Assembly (NCBI GenBank): GCA_030144725.1
Contig: JASKMD010000013.1
Location: 6,027,869-6,091,868, forward strand
From: Haematococcus lacustris
Taxonomy: Eukaryota > Chlorophyta > Chlorophyceae > Chlamydomonadales > Haematococcaceae
DNA length: 64,000 nt
Direction of reading: 5' to 3'
Position numbers and translations under genes: made by a program
The notes under the pieces: generated by a model
What the model was told of the DNA's origin: nothing
Database searches by the model: none
The model's input: only the letters and a program-made list of their open reading frames with translations
Shown here: piece by piece, positions 29,366 to 52,700 of the stretch
Layout of the letters: each line of letters begins with the position of its first letter
How positions within the stretch are numbered: the first letter of the stretch is position 1

Positions 29366-29500
29366 GCCCTCTCCTTGAAGGACCAGGGAGCTCTGCCAGC
29401 CAAGGGCAAGGAGTACCCTGGCCTGGGCTACAAGCGGCTGCGAGACAAGCCACCAAAGGCCCAGCAGCAGCAGCAGCAGCAGCCTGCTGCGGCACAGCAG
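29366..29500 (+). pseudogene. Fanzor/TnpB-like relic, extreme C-terminus, inverted relative to 28764-29009
   Basis: The plus-strand frame contains LPAKGKEYPGLGYKRLRDKP followed by PKA and a Gln run. This is the same tail as the minus-strand relic 0.5 kb away, so the two form an inverted pair. Only the last roughly 40 residues are recognisable. Confidence 0.6.
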
Positions 29501-29651
29501 TGTGTGCCCCCTTTGTTGAGCTGTCATCAGCTTACAATTAGTGCATGCAGGTCATGCCAACTCTACATCATAGCCCTCGGGTCGGGCAATAGTGTAGGTG
29601 GTAGGCGAGCTCATGTGCCATGTGCACTGGGTTTACTCAACACAGCCCAAT

Positions 29652-29760
29652 AACACTGTTTGAGTCGGATCCAGATAGTGGCTGCTAGTGCCTGCTAGTG
29701 GCTGCTAGTGGGTACTACTGATCCGGCTCAAATGGAGGCCCTAGTGAGGGACAAGGGGGC
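29652..29760 (+). mobile_element. Hairpin/MITE-like element, copy 2
   Basis: Arms TTTGAGTCGGATC and GATCCGGCTCAAA enclose GTGGCTGCTAGTG repeats. The outer flank AGGCCCTAGTGAGGGACAAG matches copy 1 at 6502-6599 in reverse complement. This copy has about 11 extra bases in the core. Confidence 0.65.
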
Positions 29761-30142
29761 TGAGTTTACACCTGTGGCGTTAAGGTCCGGTGAGGTCAGG
29801 TCCTGGTGGCTCGCCTGCTGGCTGGCTCCAGCCCTAGCGTATGGCTCATACGCAGGCGCAGCAACTCGGCTTGTCATGGACTCACTGACATTGCTGTATA
29901 AGGCCGCAGCTTCCATAACAGCAAAAGCAGCGGGGAGACAGGGCAATCAATACAACATCTAAGAAGCAAAGAAAACATTTGTATTCACATCAGCGCTGTT
30001 GCAATAGACCTTGGCTTTAGTCAATCAAGCCGTCAGGCGTTATGCTGCTTGGCCGCTGCTGTGTGCTAACAATCGGGGTTACCTGAGTGCCTATAATGTA
30101 CACTTGGTTTAAAAATGATGAGAGCCAGTTGTCGATCAGTAC
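29761..30142. other. Upstream flank of the MOC1-like gene
   Basis: No coding evidence. Presumed promoter and 5' UTR of the gene starting at 30143. Confidence 0.4.
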
Positions 30143-36497
<6,355 letters not shown>

Positions 36498-36988
36498 CCC
36501 TGACCCGATCCCAACCTGACCTCAACCTGGTCCTGGTCCTGAGACTGGACTGGGCAGAGATTTGGCCAGAGGAGGGGTGGGTCAGGGCGGGGTGGGGGCT
36601 GGGGCAGGGAAGGGGTTCGGTCAAGGCGGGAGAGGGGCTGGCTCAGGGGGGAGGAGGGGCAGGGCGGGGGAGGGGCTGGGGCAGGGCAGGGCAGGGCGGG
36701 GGAGGGGCTGGGTTAGAGCTGTAGGCTGCTACAGGGCAGGGGGTGGGAAGGGCGCAAGAGGCAGAGGGGTAGGGCAAGGGTGAGGTGGGTGGCAGGGTAG
36801 GCTGCTCCCTGTGATGTGATGCGGGCGTACCCCGACGCAACCCCGGCAGTGTGTTCCTGCATGGAAGTCAATGAGTCAGGTCTTGTGAGTTAGGCATCCT
36901 CTCTCTGCCGCCAGTGTCGCTGCAGTCCCTAATTCTGCTTAGCGCTGCCAACACTGATGCTCCCCATCTCACTTTATTGCCACTGCAG
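36498..36988. other. G-rich spacer downstream of the MOC1 stop (or intron 6 in the longer model)
   Basis: Repeats of GGGGCAGGGCGGGGGAGGGG type at 36560-36790. No separate gene. Confidence 0.5.
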
Positions 36989-37572
36989 TTAACTGTTGCC
37001 GCCAATTGTTTGCACGGCCCATCACCAAAGCCCCTGTGCATGCTTTCACGGGATCCAGTGTTCCTGGACATTGAGCGGGTTAGGAACCACGCTTTCGGCT
37101 GTTGTAATGCCTGGCATCTCTGCAGCTACCCGAGGTACATGCCCCGGTGGCTCGGCCCGCCAAAGCGAGCAGAAAGGCGCGCAGGGCCAGGACGCCGCCC
37201 CACCTAAATGCCTCGACCGGTCCCGATCTCGTGATGCCCCTAGCTGAGGACGCCGAGGCCGCAGCCGAGGCATTGGCTGATGCCCGAGCTGGACGGCGTG
37301 GGACGAAGTTGACTACGTGCGACGGGGATACCACCTTCTTCAGCGTGGCGCCTGGCCGGAACAGCTCAGTGAACGATGCCCAGCCTCCTGCTCCAACGCC
37401 AAGCGGTGGTCACACATCAGTGGCGGACACCGTAGAGGTTAGCAATCCGCGACTTCGGAGTCGGAAGCGGATGCAAGCATTGGCGGCCGCGGCCTGCGCG
37501 GGTATGTTTCCGCAAGCGCCCGAGTCCGGCGTTATGCTGGGGGTCAACGTCACATCAGGCGACAACAATTGA
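36989..37572 (+). CDS. Two in-phase exons: possible C-terminal extension of MOC1, or a separate hypothetical gene
   Basis: Exon 36989-37078 (acceptor CCACTGCAG, donor CGG|GTTAGG) joins in phase 0 to 37126-37572 (acceptor CTCTGCAG), ending in TGA. The product has ERLPEVHAPVARPAKASRK, a basic/Ala-rich stretch, an acidic AEDAEAAAEALADARAG helix and a Ser/Pro-rich end. No domain recognised. It fits the phase of MOC1 exon 6 if the donor at 36480 is used. An independent gene cannot be excluded, because I see no good start codon or promoter. Confidence 0.4.
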
Positions 37573-40051
37573 CACGTCACAAATGGCACATGCGGAGCTG
37601 TCGTACCCACTCGGGGCTAGTACAGACGTCGCAGTACGATCTCACGCCACTCAGTCGGGCAGGAAGAAGGCGCATCGGCTATGCCACCAGCATTGGCCAT
37701 GCCAGCAGCAACTGCGGCGGTTTGTTGGCATGCTGCATTATAAAATTGAAAACAACTGTATGCAACCACGTGTTATGAGCTGTTACATGTTTCTACTGCA
37801 TGTGCACGAGTGTGCACTAAGGGTTTATAGACTAATAAGTCTGGCCGCCTTCCCTCGCAGTATAACTGGTTGAAGTTCGTGTGGTACGGGCATGGACAGG
37901 TTTAGTCACAGTCTACTCTCTTACGCTGCTTGCCACGCAATCTGGTCAGTGGTCCGAGAAAGTGTGCTCACAGTCTGCACAATGGCGTTGACATTGGTTA
38001 GTCTTGGTAAAAGGATTAGGAGCTGCAGGCTCATGTTCGTAAGATTGTGTAGGAGCTGCTGCCAGGTTGCACTTCCCCCTTGTGCATGCTCTTTGAAGAG
38101 AAGATGTTTCTTGAAAAGGACGGATATCCAGCAGCAAAATGTATCATGATAGACATGTCCGAAATCAATGCCCAGCGAGCACATCTGATTCGTGGCACAG
38201 CGGTGTAACCCAACAACAACAATGTCCGGCAAGTGCAGTGAGCGTCTTCTACCAGCGAACATAAGCAATCCACCCATCACAATTCACCCTTGCACAGGAA
38301 CCACGCTTCCACCAACCCCTCCTACACTCAGCTGCCAGCCACTACAGACCAGGCTACTCAGCAATCCACTACCCGCCCGTGCGGCCAGTATACACTCATG
38401 AAATACACATGCTGATGCTGCATGCATGAGCTACACATGATGACATGATTTGAGACACTCCATGCATGATGATACATGGAACAGCTAGCAATACACTAAA
38501 TCCCTAACCAATGAGACATCGGTCACCAACCGCCACCAGCTGCCACCAACCACCACCTCCCATGCTGCCAGCATGCACTCATGGTATGCCAACAATGCAT
38601 GCACGAGCTAGGATGATGAGACATGTCACCCGTCCGCCAGTGGCGGCCAGTTGGCCAGTGATCATTTCCTCTTGACCCCTTTGACCACTCGACCAAACCA
38701 TGGAGCTGGAGGTTTTTTGGTGACATTTGTGGCGCCGCACACCTTGCCGCCGCACACCTTGCCGCCGCGCCGCCAACCTCCTCATTGTGAAGCGTACTGC
38801 TGCCTGCCGAACATTGCTGGGTCATTGTCATGGCAATCCTCATCTCCTGGGCTGCCAAACCACGACCTGCCCTGCTGCAGAAGCTCAGTGGGTGGTGATG
38901 GACCATGGCTGCTGCAGCACCTCATTGTCATTGCGCCACACACATGTTGTGCAGAGGCTGCGGCAGAAGCTTTACCACGGTGCCGTCGCAATGATGTGCG
39001 GGGACTTAGTCTGAATCTGAGGAGGAGGGCCGAGCCTTGGAAGGTCTGCAGAAGCAGTCAGGCAGGCGGGCAGGCAGGCAGGCCAGTGGGGCAGGCAGGC
39101 CAGTGGGGCAGGCAGGCTGGCCAGTGGGGCAGGCAGGCGGGGCCAAGTGGCATCCGATCCAACCAGGGTGGACTTGGCTGCTAGCAGGCCCACAGGCTAC
39201 GGCTGTCCATGACAAGGCTGACGACAAGCAGTATCCGGACAAGCAGTATCCAGACCAGCAGCAGCCGGCGCCACCATCCCCATCCTCCTCCTCCTCCTCA
39301 TCATCATCACCCCAACACCCACCCTCACTCATCTACATATTCAGCACCAGCACCGGCAACACCCATACTCACCAGGGGCATCAGTTCACCCACTAGCATT
39401 GATGACAAGCAGCTAGCAGGGGCTGGCAGGCAAAACTGGCAGAAAGCCGGCAGGGTGCCATGCAGGTCATTGCATGGGTGTGATGCATGCGTGGGCTAGG
39501 CCACTGAAATAGCTATCTGTGAGAGTGGTTGGTAGTTTGCCCTGTCGCGCCATGTGAGCCTATAGCAGTTGCGCAACCACTGTGATGACCAGGCAAGAAG
39601 GGGGCTGCATGGATTGTGATGGACAGTGACTGCCAGTGGCAGTGTGACATTCATGTTCAGTGTGGCATTCATGTTCATTGCATGCGCTGCATAACCCCAG
39701 CTTCTAATAACTGCTTTAGGCCAGGAGGGCGCTGCATGGGTAGCATGGCTCCATGCATGAGGCATAAGGGTACCTGAGCATGCTGCCGACTCAATAGTCA
39801 GTTGCCAGATCATGGTGCCTGCATGGAGGCATGCACGCATGGGGGGCCCCCAGGTCCTCAGGCTTGCTGCCCACCTGGCTCATGACTCATGGCCTCCATG
39901 AAGCTGCCAGGAAGCTGGCAAGAGCCATGCTTGACCCTACCGTCACTCCCCAAAGTGTGCACCGCATGCAGCATGCATAGTTGTGGTAACTGTGCATCAT
40001 GAATGTGGGCATGTGCTGCATGCTTTGAAGCAGCTAGCACACCACAGCAGC
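37573..40051. other. Intergenic region, no gene supported
   Basis: About 2.5 kb of mixed sequence. It includes short repeats of GCCGCCGCACACCTT (38733-38770) and GGCCAGTGGGGCAGGCAGGC (39080-39140). Frames are short and without motifs; an RS-type exon of the neighbouring SR gene was looked for and not found. Confidence 0.45.
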
Positions 40052-41978
40052 TTACCGTGAGGAGGATGGGGGAGAGCGAGAGCGCGAGCGGTCCCCCGTC
40101 GCCCCCTTGCCGCTGCCTCTGTAGTTGCTGCTATAGTGGCCATACGAGCTGCCTCCCTCCAGCCCACCTTCGGTCCACCTGAAGCCAGGCGGTGCTACAG
40201 TCAGTGGTCTGTGGCTCACTCACACCCTCACTCATGCACTCACACCCTCACTCATCTTCTCAATCCCGCCCTCACTCCCACCCTTGCTCCCACTCGTGGC
40301 TTAGCCAGCAGTGCTGCCAGAGTTGCCTCCCACTGCAGCTGTGGGTCCAGCCAGCCTGCCAGCCCCTCTGCGCTCAGCCACACTTCCCACCTAGACCCAT
40401 GGCAAGTCCACCTAGACCCATGGCAGTTTTAAAGCTTGCTTCTCATGACAAGCTTGCTTCGTCTCAAGAGAAACCAAGGCTTGCATTCAAAGCTTGTCAC
40501 CTGGCAGCTCACCTGCCCCAAACATCAGCATCATTTGCTATCCACCACTCACTCTTACACACACACACGTGCAATACTGCTTGCGGACATCACACCCTCA
40601 CTCCCAACCTCACTCCCAACCTCACTTCTCAGCCTCACTCCCAGCCTCACACCTTGCACAGCACCACTCACTTCCAGCCCATGAGCTTAAAGTCTGAGGG
40701 TGTGGCCCAGTCCAGCTTCCAGCTGCGGCCGTCCATGGTTGTGTTGTGCAGCTTCCGCCAGGCATACTCTGCATCGCTGCTGTACTTGAACTCAACCAGC
40801 GCCATCCTGTGGTCACCATGCCACAACCACGAGGCAAGGTGGCAGCTGCGGCAGCAGCAGCAGCAGGGGCAGCAGCAGCGACAGCAAGCAGGTGGAGCAG
40901 GTGGATCAGCCAGAGCGGGTTTTTGCCGGGTGTGCTTTCCATACAGCTACCCTTGCGCGCCCTCGCTCCATCACTCCCCCCCCACACACACACTGTGACG
41001 TGGCAAGAGGTACACGCCATGCTGAGTCATCTTGCATGCAATGGGCAGTTAGGATTGCATGGGTGGTACATTTGTGGGCTGCAGCTCACAACTAGTCTCA
41101 CAGAGCAGAGCTTGGGAACATCACTGGCAAGCAGGGGCAGAGCCAGCGCAGCAGGTCCAGGCAAGCAGTGGCTGCTTAGGCCCCCCGGTTGGGCTGCCTG
41201 GTTGCCAGGGGCTGTCAGGCCCGCAAGACAGACCAGGTCGATGGCGAGGCTGGGCGCGCGGCAGGGCAGGGTCCATGGCAGGTTAAGGTAGGTCAGGCGA
41301 GGCAAGGCCAGGGCAGAGGGTGGCCGGCTGGCTGGCTGTCTGGCTAGGCCATGGGGTCGACCTCAAGCCCCTGGGGGTCCTGGATCTCCCTGGTGGCCTC
41401 CACCCCTGAGCCTGTGCAGGACACAGAGGAGGAGTGCGACCCAGGGAGGGAGGGAAGGACCAGGGCCAGGAGGGCAAGGGGCGGGAGAGCGGGGCCAGCA
41501 GGAGGGTGCAGGGAGCGGCAGGAGATGGCGAGAGGCAAGCCTCACAAAAGTAGGTGGGCACAGAGGACTGGTGTCGTGTTAGTGGTGAGGTGGTGCGATG
41601 GGTTAGTTTGCTTCGAGACTTGTCGGAATGCACATCCTTGCATTGGTGTGCCGAGGCTGTGCTTTGGAACTGACCGTCGATCATTGTCCTTCGCCGCCGC
41701 AAGCACCGGACCTGCCACCCTCTCGCACTCCTTCTCCACGTCCTTCCTGCGCACATCGCCGTAGTCCGAGGCCGAAATCTCTTTGGACTGGAAACAAACC
41801 CTAGCTCAAGATCGACTCGCGAGAGAAGGCGTGGAGTGCGGCACACAGGCTGATGCAGGGGCGTGCGTGCTGCAGGCCTGAGAGGTGATCTGGGTCGAGG
41901 CTCGGGATCTGGCGGAGCATACCTAGGTGTTATGCTGCTGACGTTCTCCACGACAACGACGTAGCGACTCTTCACCAT
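40052..41978 (-). CDS. SR-type splicing factor with RRM and C-terminal RS tail
   Basis: Exons (-): 41978-41923 (MVKSRYVVVVENVSS), 41746-41712 (KDVEKECERVAG), 41411 to about 41362 (SGVEATREIQD), 40806-40672 (MALVEFKYSSDAEYAWRKL and WKLDWATPSDFKLMGW), 40178-40052 (WTEGG to GDRSRSRSPPSSSR). The order beta1 with RNP2-like YVVVVENVSS, then ALVEFKYSSDAEYAW (RNP1 region), then WKLDWATPSDFK, plus an RS tail, fits a small SR protein that binds RNA in the nucleus and promotes splicing. Exons 1-2-3 and 4-5 join in phase. The exon 3 to exon 4 junction does not: exon 4 needs phase 2 and the obvious donor GAG|GTCGAC gives phase 0, so a tiny exon or another donor is missing. The TAA stop lies inside CG|GTAAGC, itself a perfect donor, so more C-terminal exons are possible. 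Confidence 0.72.
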
Positions 41979-42903
41979 TGTGAAACTTGTGCTGCTTTGG
42001 GCTTTGAGGGCAACTTGCAACTTATTCAGAGACGTGACCTTGACCCTGTGTGCAGCAATGCTGTGATTCAGATGGAAGCTCAATAAAACGAGTATGACCT
42101 TGAGTGTGACCAACAAAGCATGCTGTCGCGGGGGGTAGCTTCGTCGTGGCGTTCCTTCACTTTGCAATCATAGCAAGTAGATGTCGCTTCAGTGATCTGT
42201 GCCATCCCTTGCAATTCCTAGGCTAATTGTGGATCTTCGGGCTGAGCTTGCTTAAAGGCCTCCTGCACCATCGAGTGAGGTCCCAACTTCACAACCACAG
42301 CCTGACATCTGCTCTGCTACAGCACATATGGCGTGGAAGCAGCTATGGTGTCTCTTACTTCGATTTCTACGTCTATTGCCTGCTGACTATTGAGGATAGT
42401 TCATCACCTCTTCCTTTTTTCATCATGTTCGCTACAAGACCCAAGCCCCTCTTCATCACCGCGATGCCCCTAAGACGTGACTTGCACTGCAAGGCTTTGC
42501 CTGCTGCAGGCTGGTCCTGAACCAGAGAAGCATTAGGCAAGCATGGACAGTGAGGCTGGCATCACCAAGCCCAGGGGCAGGGTCAGCATAAAGGCCAGGC
42601 TTTGCTGAAGCTGTTTGAGACAGCCTCAGCGTCTGAGGGCCGCCCACAGCTCCTGTGGGTGTGCTATGGCCCAGCAGGACAGGCTGCTGCCCTGACCTGG
42701 CTTGACCTGTCTCGCCTGACTTGGCTCGACTTGGCGAACTCGCCTTGGCACATGGCCTGACTTTGCACATGGCCTGACTTGGCACATATGGCCTGGCTTT
42801 CCAGGGTCAAGGCTCTGCCCTGCCAAGCAAGGTCCCAGGCACGACCTGTTTCAACCAGCACTGCCTCTTGATGGTGCCAATTGCTGATTATAGTTTTTCC
42901 TTC
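41979..42903. other. Spacer between the SR gene and the GT90 gene, both on the minus strand
   Basis: Promoter and 5' UTR side of the SR gene and 3' side of the GT90 gene. It contains TTGGCACATGGCCTGACTT repeats at 42740-42795. No gene seen. Confidence 0.5.
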
Positions 42904-48264
<5,361 letters not shown>

Positions 48265-48712
48265 TTCTTGCAGCCATCTAGGTCTTAGGCTAGGTCAGGA
48301 GACCGCGTCAATCATACAAACACAGGCTAGGGCTCGCGCACCCAGGCATGTGTGGGATACATTCATGTGTGCAGATTTGTGGACATGCGAGAGCACAGGG
48401 ACGCGTCTCACAAGCTGCATGGGCACATGTAACTAGGGAGCACCCGGATGAGCACCCGCCCCGCCCTGATTGATATACCTTGCTTACGATACTAAGGTTG
48501 AAGAAATGATTATGTGTACTTACAATGCGCATCAGCAGACAGTGAGGAGCAGACTGGGCCATGATTTGGGTGTTGAGCAGGGGTGATGGCGGAAAGTAGA
48601 GTATGGTGATGGGCGATATGTTATACGCTCCTCAGCAACAACTGGATGAATGGAGCGATGGAGGAATGATTTAAACTCTTCTTCCTGAGACGTCTTGATC
48701 ATAGTTGCAGGC
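48265..48712. promoter_or_regulatory. Divergent intergenic region shared by the GT90 and GDPD-like genes
   Basis: The two start codons lie 448 bp apart on opposite strands, so both promoters and 5' UTRs must fit here. No TATA box or known algal element is obvious. Confidence 0.5.
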
Positions 48713-49650
48713 ATGGCCGCAACCCCAGAAAGGGCGTCGCTAATCGCTCTGCTGCTGCTCTGCGGACTGACGTTCTTGTACTTCCATCGGCAGAACAGCG
48801 AAGTAGCAGCGCAGAGGGCCGCAAAGTCGCCAGCTCCGATTATAGCATCTCATCGGGCTCCAGAGTGGTGTGACAGAGACGTCAAGGTGGGTCTCTCTAG
48901 TCCAAACTTGATAAACCTGAGCAGTGGCGCAGTTTACGGTGTGTCCTACATTTATTATACATCATCAGCTATGAAATAGCTTGAATATGGGTGATCAGGG
49001 CAGATGTCGAGTGCGCAGTAGCTGTAAGGCTTGCTGTAGTGCCCAGGACAAGGAGCTGATGGGCAGGGAGTTTAGGAGAGGGTGGGATGGCGTCAGGGGA
49101 TATTCTAGACTCCTTGGGACGTGGGGTTGAGGGAGGTGCACGTGTGCTGCATGGTAGAAGCATGGAGAGACAACCGAGTGGCTGGCAGCTACAGCTATGT
49201 AAACCACTCTCAGCCTCAGCCTCAGCCTCAGCCTCAGCCTCAGCCTCCACGGAACATGCTCAGCATGCCGCCTTTTTGTTTTTGGCAGGTCTGCTCTCAT
49301 CGGCTCAAGGTGGATGGGCTTGGGGACAGTGCCCGCCAGAGTGTGGTGGCAAGGATGCAGGTGCGACCTGCAGTGCAGCTCCTACACCTGCCATCACAGC
49401 TGGTGCATGGATGTGAGAAGGCATGTGATTCTCATCCTCATCCTCATCCTCATCCTCATCCTCATCCTCATCCTCATCCTCATCCTCATCCTCATCCTCA
49501 TCCTCATCCTCATCCTCATCCTCATCCTCATCCTCATCCTCATCCTCATCCTCATCCTCATCCTCATCCTCATCCTCATCCTCATCCTCATCCTCATCCT
49601 CATCCTCATCCTCATCCTCATCCTCATCCTCATCCTCATCCTCATCCTCA

Positions 49651-49715
<65 letters not shown>

Positions 49716-49722
49716 ATCCTCA

Positions 49723-49763
<41 letters not shown>

Positions 49764-52700
49764 ATCCTCGTAACATGGCAGATGCCGGTGTGCAGCATGA
49801 TCAGACATTGCCAACTGACAATGCCTGTGGCGTGCTGACGTCCTCCTCACAGCCCAAGCATGTGAGACAGCTGCAGGGACACAGGCGCTGCTAAACCTGG
49901 GTGTGTGCCTTCACAACTTCATACAGACAAAACACCACCTATAGTGAGGGGACCTCATTCTGCCTTTGCGCTGGCTAATGAGGGAGGTGGTGTGATGTTT
50001 GCCCGCCCATGCTGGTAATGGGCCAATGGACGAGTATGTTGGTGTGACCCCATCACACCATTGTACCTCCTCACTCCACTGAGTTGAAGGCTGGCTCAGA
50101 CTGTGTGATGTGCATGTCTCACACCCCGCCCTGTGTGTGACGCAGTGACCTCAGGTGCTGGCAGCACAAGGTGTGACTTGCTATGACATTGATGTGGTGT
50201 CCACCCGGGAGGGATTCATGCTGGTGGCTCACCCTCAGGCGCTGCAGGTAGGCCTGCTGGGTGAGGTGGGGCAAGGCTAGGTGGGCGGGAGGGGGCTGGT
50301 CTGGGTGCAGAATGGGGCAGGAGGGGGCTGGGTAGGGCTGGGCTATGTGCAGCTATGGGCTGTGGGGCAGGAGGGGGCTGGGCTTGGGGCAAGATGGGGC
50401 CGTAAGGAGCAGGAGGGGGCTGGGCTTGGGGCAAGATGGGGCCGTAGGGAGCAGGAGGGGGCTGGACTCGTGGCAAGCTGGTGCAGGAAGGGGTGGGATG
50501 GGGTGGGGCTGGGCAGAGCAGCCACTAGGCATGTGGGCGGATGTAGGCCCAGGGTTAGGTGTGGTGGGGTGGAGTGAGTGGAGGTGTTGAGCTAGGCCTG
50601 ATGAGTGCATCTGTGACTGCTCCAAACGTGTAGAGCAGTGCCCCAGGGCCTGAGTCAGCCTGCCATAGGTCCTGTGTCAGGTGCTGCATGTTTAGGATCC
50701 ATGCTGCCAACACTGCTGTATGGCTGTATACCAGTGATTGTTTGGGGGGGAATACGTAACGATCGGAACCAAAAGCTCGTTTTTTAGGCCTGGCTTTCGT
50801 TACCAAACGGGCCCTTGCGCAACAGTAACAGTAGACAAAATTGATTTTTGGCATACGATAATGCTGCGATATTTAATTTTCGTAACCAGTCGGGACCAAC
50901 TGCGTAACCAGCTATGTGATGGTCCTGGACCCTTCGTGTCCAGCATCAGCTTGGCAGTTTGAAACAAAAATTGCGGTATACCTTAATTGAGACCCGAGGT
51001 GTCGCTGCTCATGCTGCTCCTACTGCTCCTGCTGCCCCTACTGCTCCTGCTGCTCCTACTGCTCCTGCTGCCCCTATTGTACCTGTTGCTGGGCCCTTTT
51101 GGGGCTGGACAAAACACCACCCCAAGTGAAGGACCTGTTTCTGCTTAAACGTCGGTACTTGTTGCCCAATGGCCTGAGCAGGCAAATGCTGCTGTGGCCA
51201 CTGCTGCAGCTGTCCCCCTGTATGGCCCCATGTTCCCACTGCTGGCACCCTACCCTCCTGCAGCCCTGCCTTGCCGGTGCCCCACCCTGCTGTGCCCACC
51301 CTACCAGGACATGTTGCTGCGGCACAACGTGAGTGGGCCAGTGGAGGCCCTTAGCTTGGCAGAGCTGCAGGCGGTGGTGGGCGGGCCCGCTCGCTTGGCC
51401 CAGCTCGCCCCGCTGCTCACCGACCTGCTGAGAGAGTTCTCGGCTTTGCCAGGATCCAGGTGAGAGGGGGAGTGTGGACAGACGGGCTGCTGCATGGCTC
51501 AAAGAGTGAGGGGGGCATGGCTCAAAGAGTGAGGGGAGGCTGGCAGCCCAAACAGGCAACCCAGACGGCAGCGCAACCCCTGAGCCCTCATGAAGTGATG
51601 CCTGGCCTGGCTGGCAGCCCAGGCGTGGAGTGAGTCAGTGTGACCTGCTGCCTGGCTGCAGAGAGAGGGGTGGTGGAGAGCAGCAGGGAGGTGAGCTGGC
51701 TTGGCAGCATGCGTCGGGCCTCACTGGCTTACAGCAAGGGTCGCAAGGAGGGCTTGGTGTCCGGGTTAGGGTTAGGGTTAGGGTTTTCCCTTCCCATCTC
51801 TGATGTCCAGCTGGTTGCTGCCAGCTCCTGCTAGGGCTCCTACTTAGGCATCTTCATCTCATTAGTGCAGGTCTGAGCCACCTCCCGACCCACCTGCCAC
51901 TCACCCGCTTGCCACACTGCCTGCCTCTCTGGCCCTGCTTCTCCCTGACCTGCTTTCCCAGTCAGCCACCAGCCCAGCTTTCTGCATCGTATGGAGATGA
52001 CTGCCGCTGCCATACCAGCCACGCCTGCCATACTACCCTCACCTGCTGCCGCTTGCCCCGCACAAAGCGTGGGCAGACGTGGAGCGTGGGCAAGCAAGCA
52101 AGGCAGCAGCGCTCACCGCTCACTACTGGCAAAGCCACCAGTCATCGGTTTACCTCAGGAGCCGTTCCACCTGTATGGCCCGCAGCCCTGCACTCTGTTG
52201 TTAGTGGTGGTGGTGGTGGTGGTGGTGGTGGTGGTGGAGGGGGCCACTCAGGTCCAGGGCTGCTGCCACACTGGCCTGCAGCACCCCAGCTGTTTGTGGA
52301 GCTCAAGGGGCGGGCCTTCACCTCCTCTGGCCTGCAGCACATTGCCCAGCAGCTGGACATGCTGGGCATCAGCCAAACTGTGAGCATCTGGTTTCCCCCC
52401 GGGCAGGTGGGTGCTAGGCCGTCCCTGAGCCACGCCATCCCTGGCCATCCCTGACCCACCTGAACAACCACTGCTGCCAGGCCTGTACCTCTCCCCACCC
52501 TGCCCTGCCCCACCCTGCCCTGCCCTGCCCTGCCCTGCCCTGCCCTGCCCTGCCCTGCCCTGCCCTGCCCTGCCCTGCCCTGCCCTGCCCTGCCCTGCCC
52601 TGCCCTGCCCTGCCCTGCCCTGCCCTGCCCTGCCCTGCCCTGCCCTGCCCTGCCCTGCCCTGCCCTGCCCTGCCCTGCCCTGCCCTGCCCTGCCCTGCCC

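Noticed and set aside
41362..41790. Alternative SR exon 2 starting at 41789 (acceptor TTTCCAG, reading SKEISASDYGDV)
   Set aside because: It joins exon 1 out of the RRM frame, or needs an earlier donor that would lengthen the RNP2-to-helix spacing by about seven residues. The shorter exon at 41746 fits phase and spacing.
49121..49894. His-Pro, Asp-Glu, Ile-Leu and Arg-Met/Arg-Thr repeat proteins
   Set aside because: Frames through the hexamer array in GDPD intron 2.
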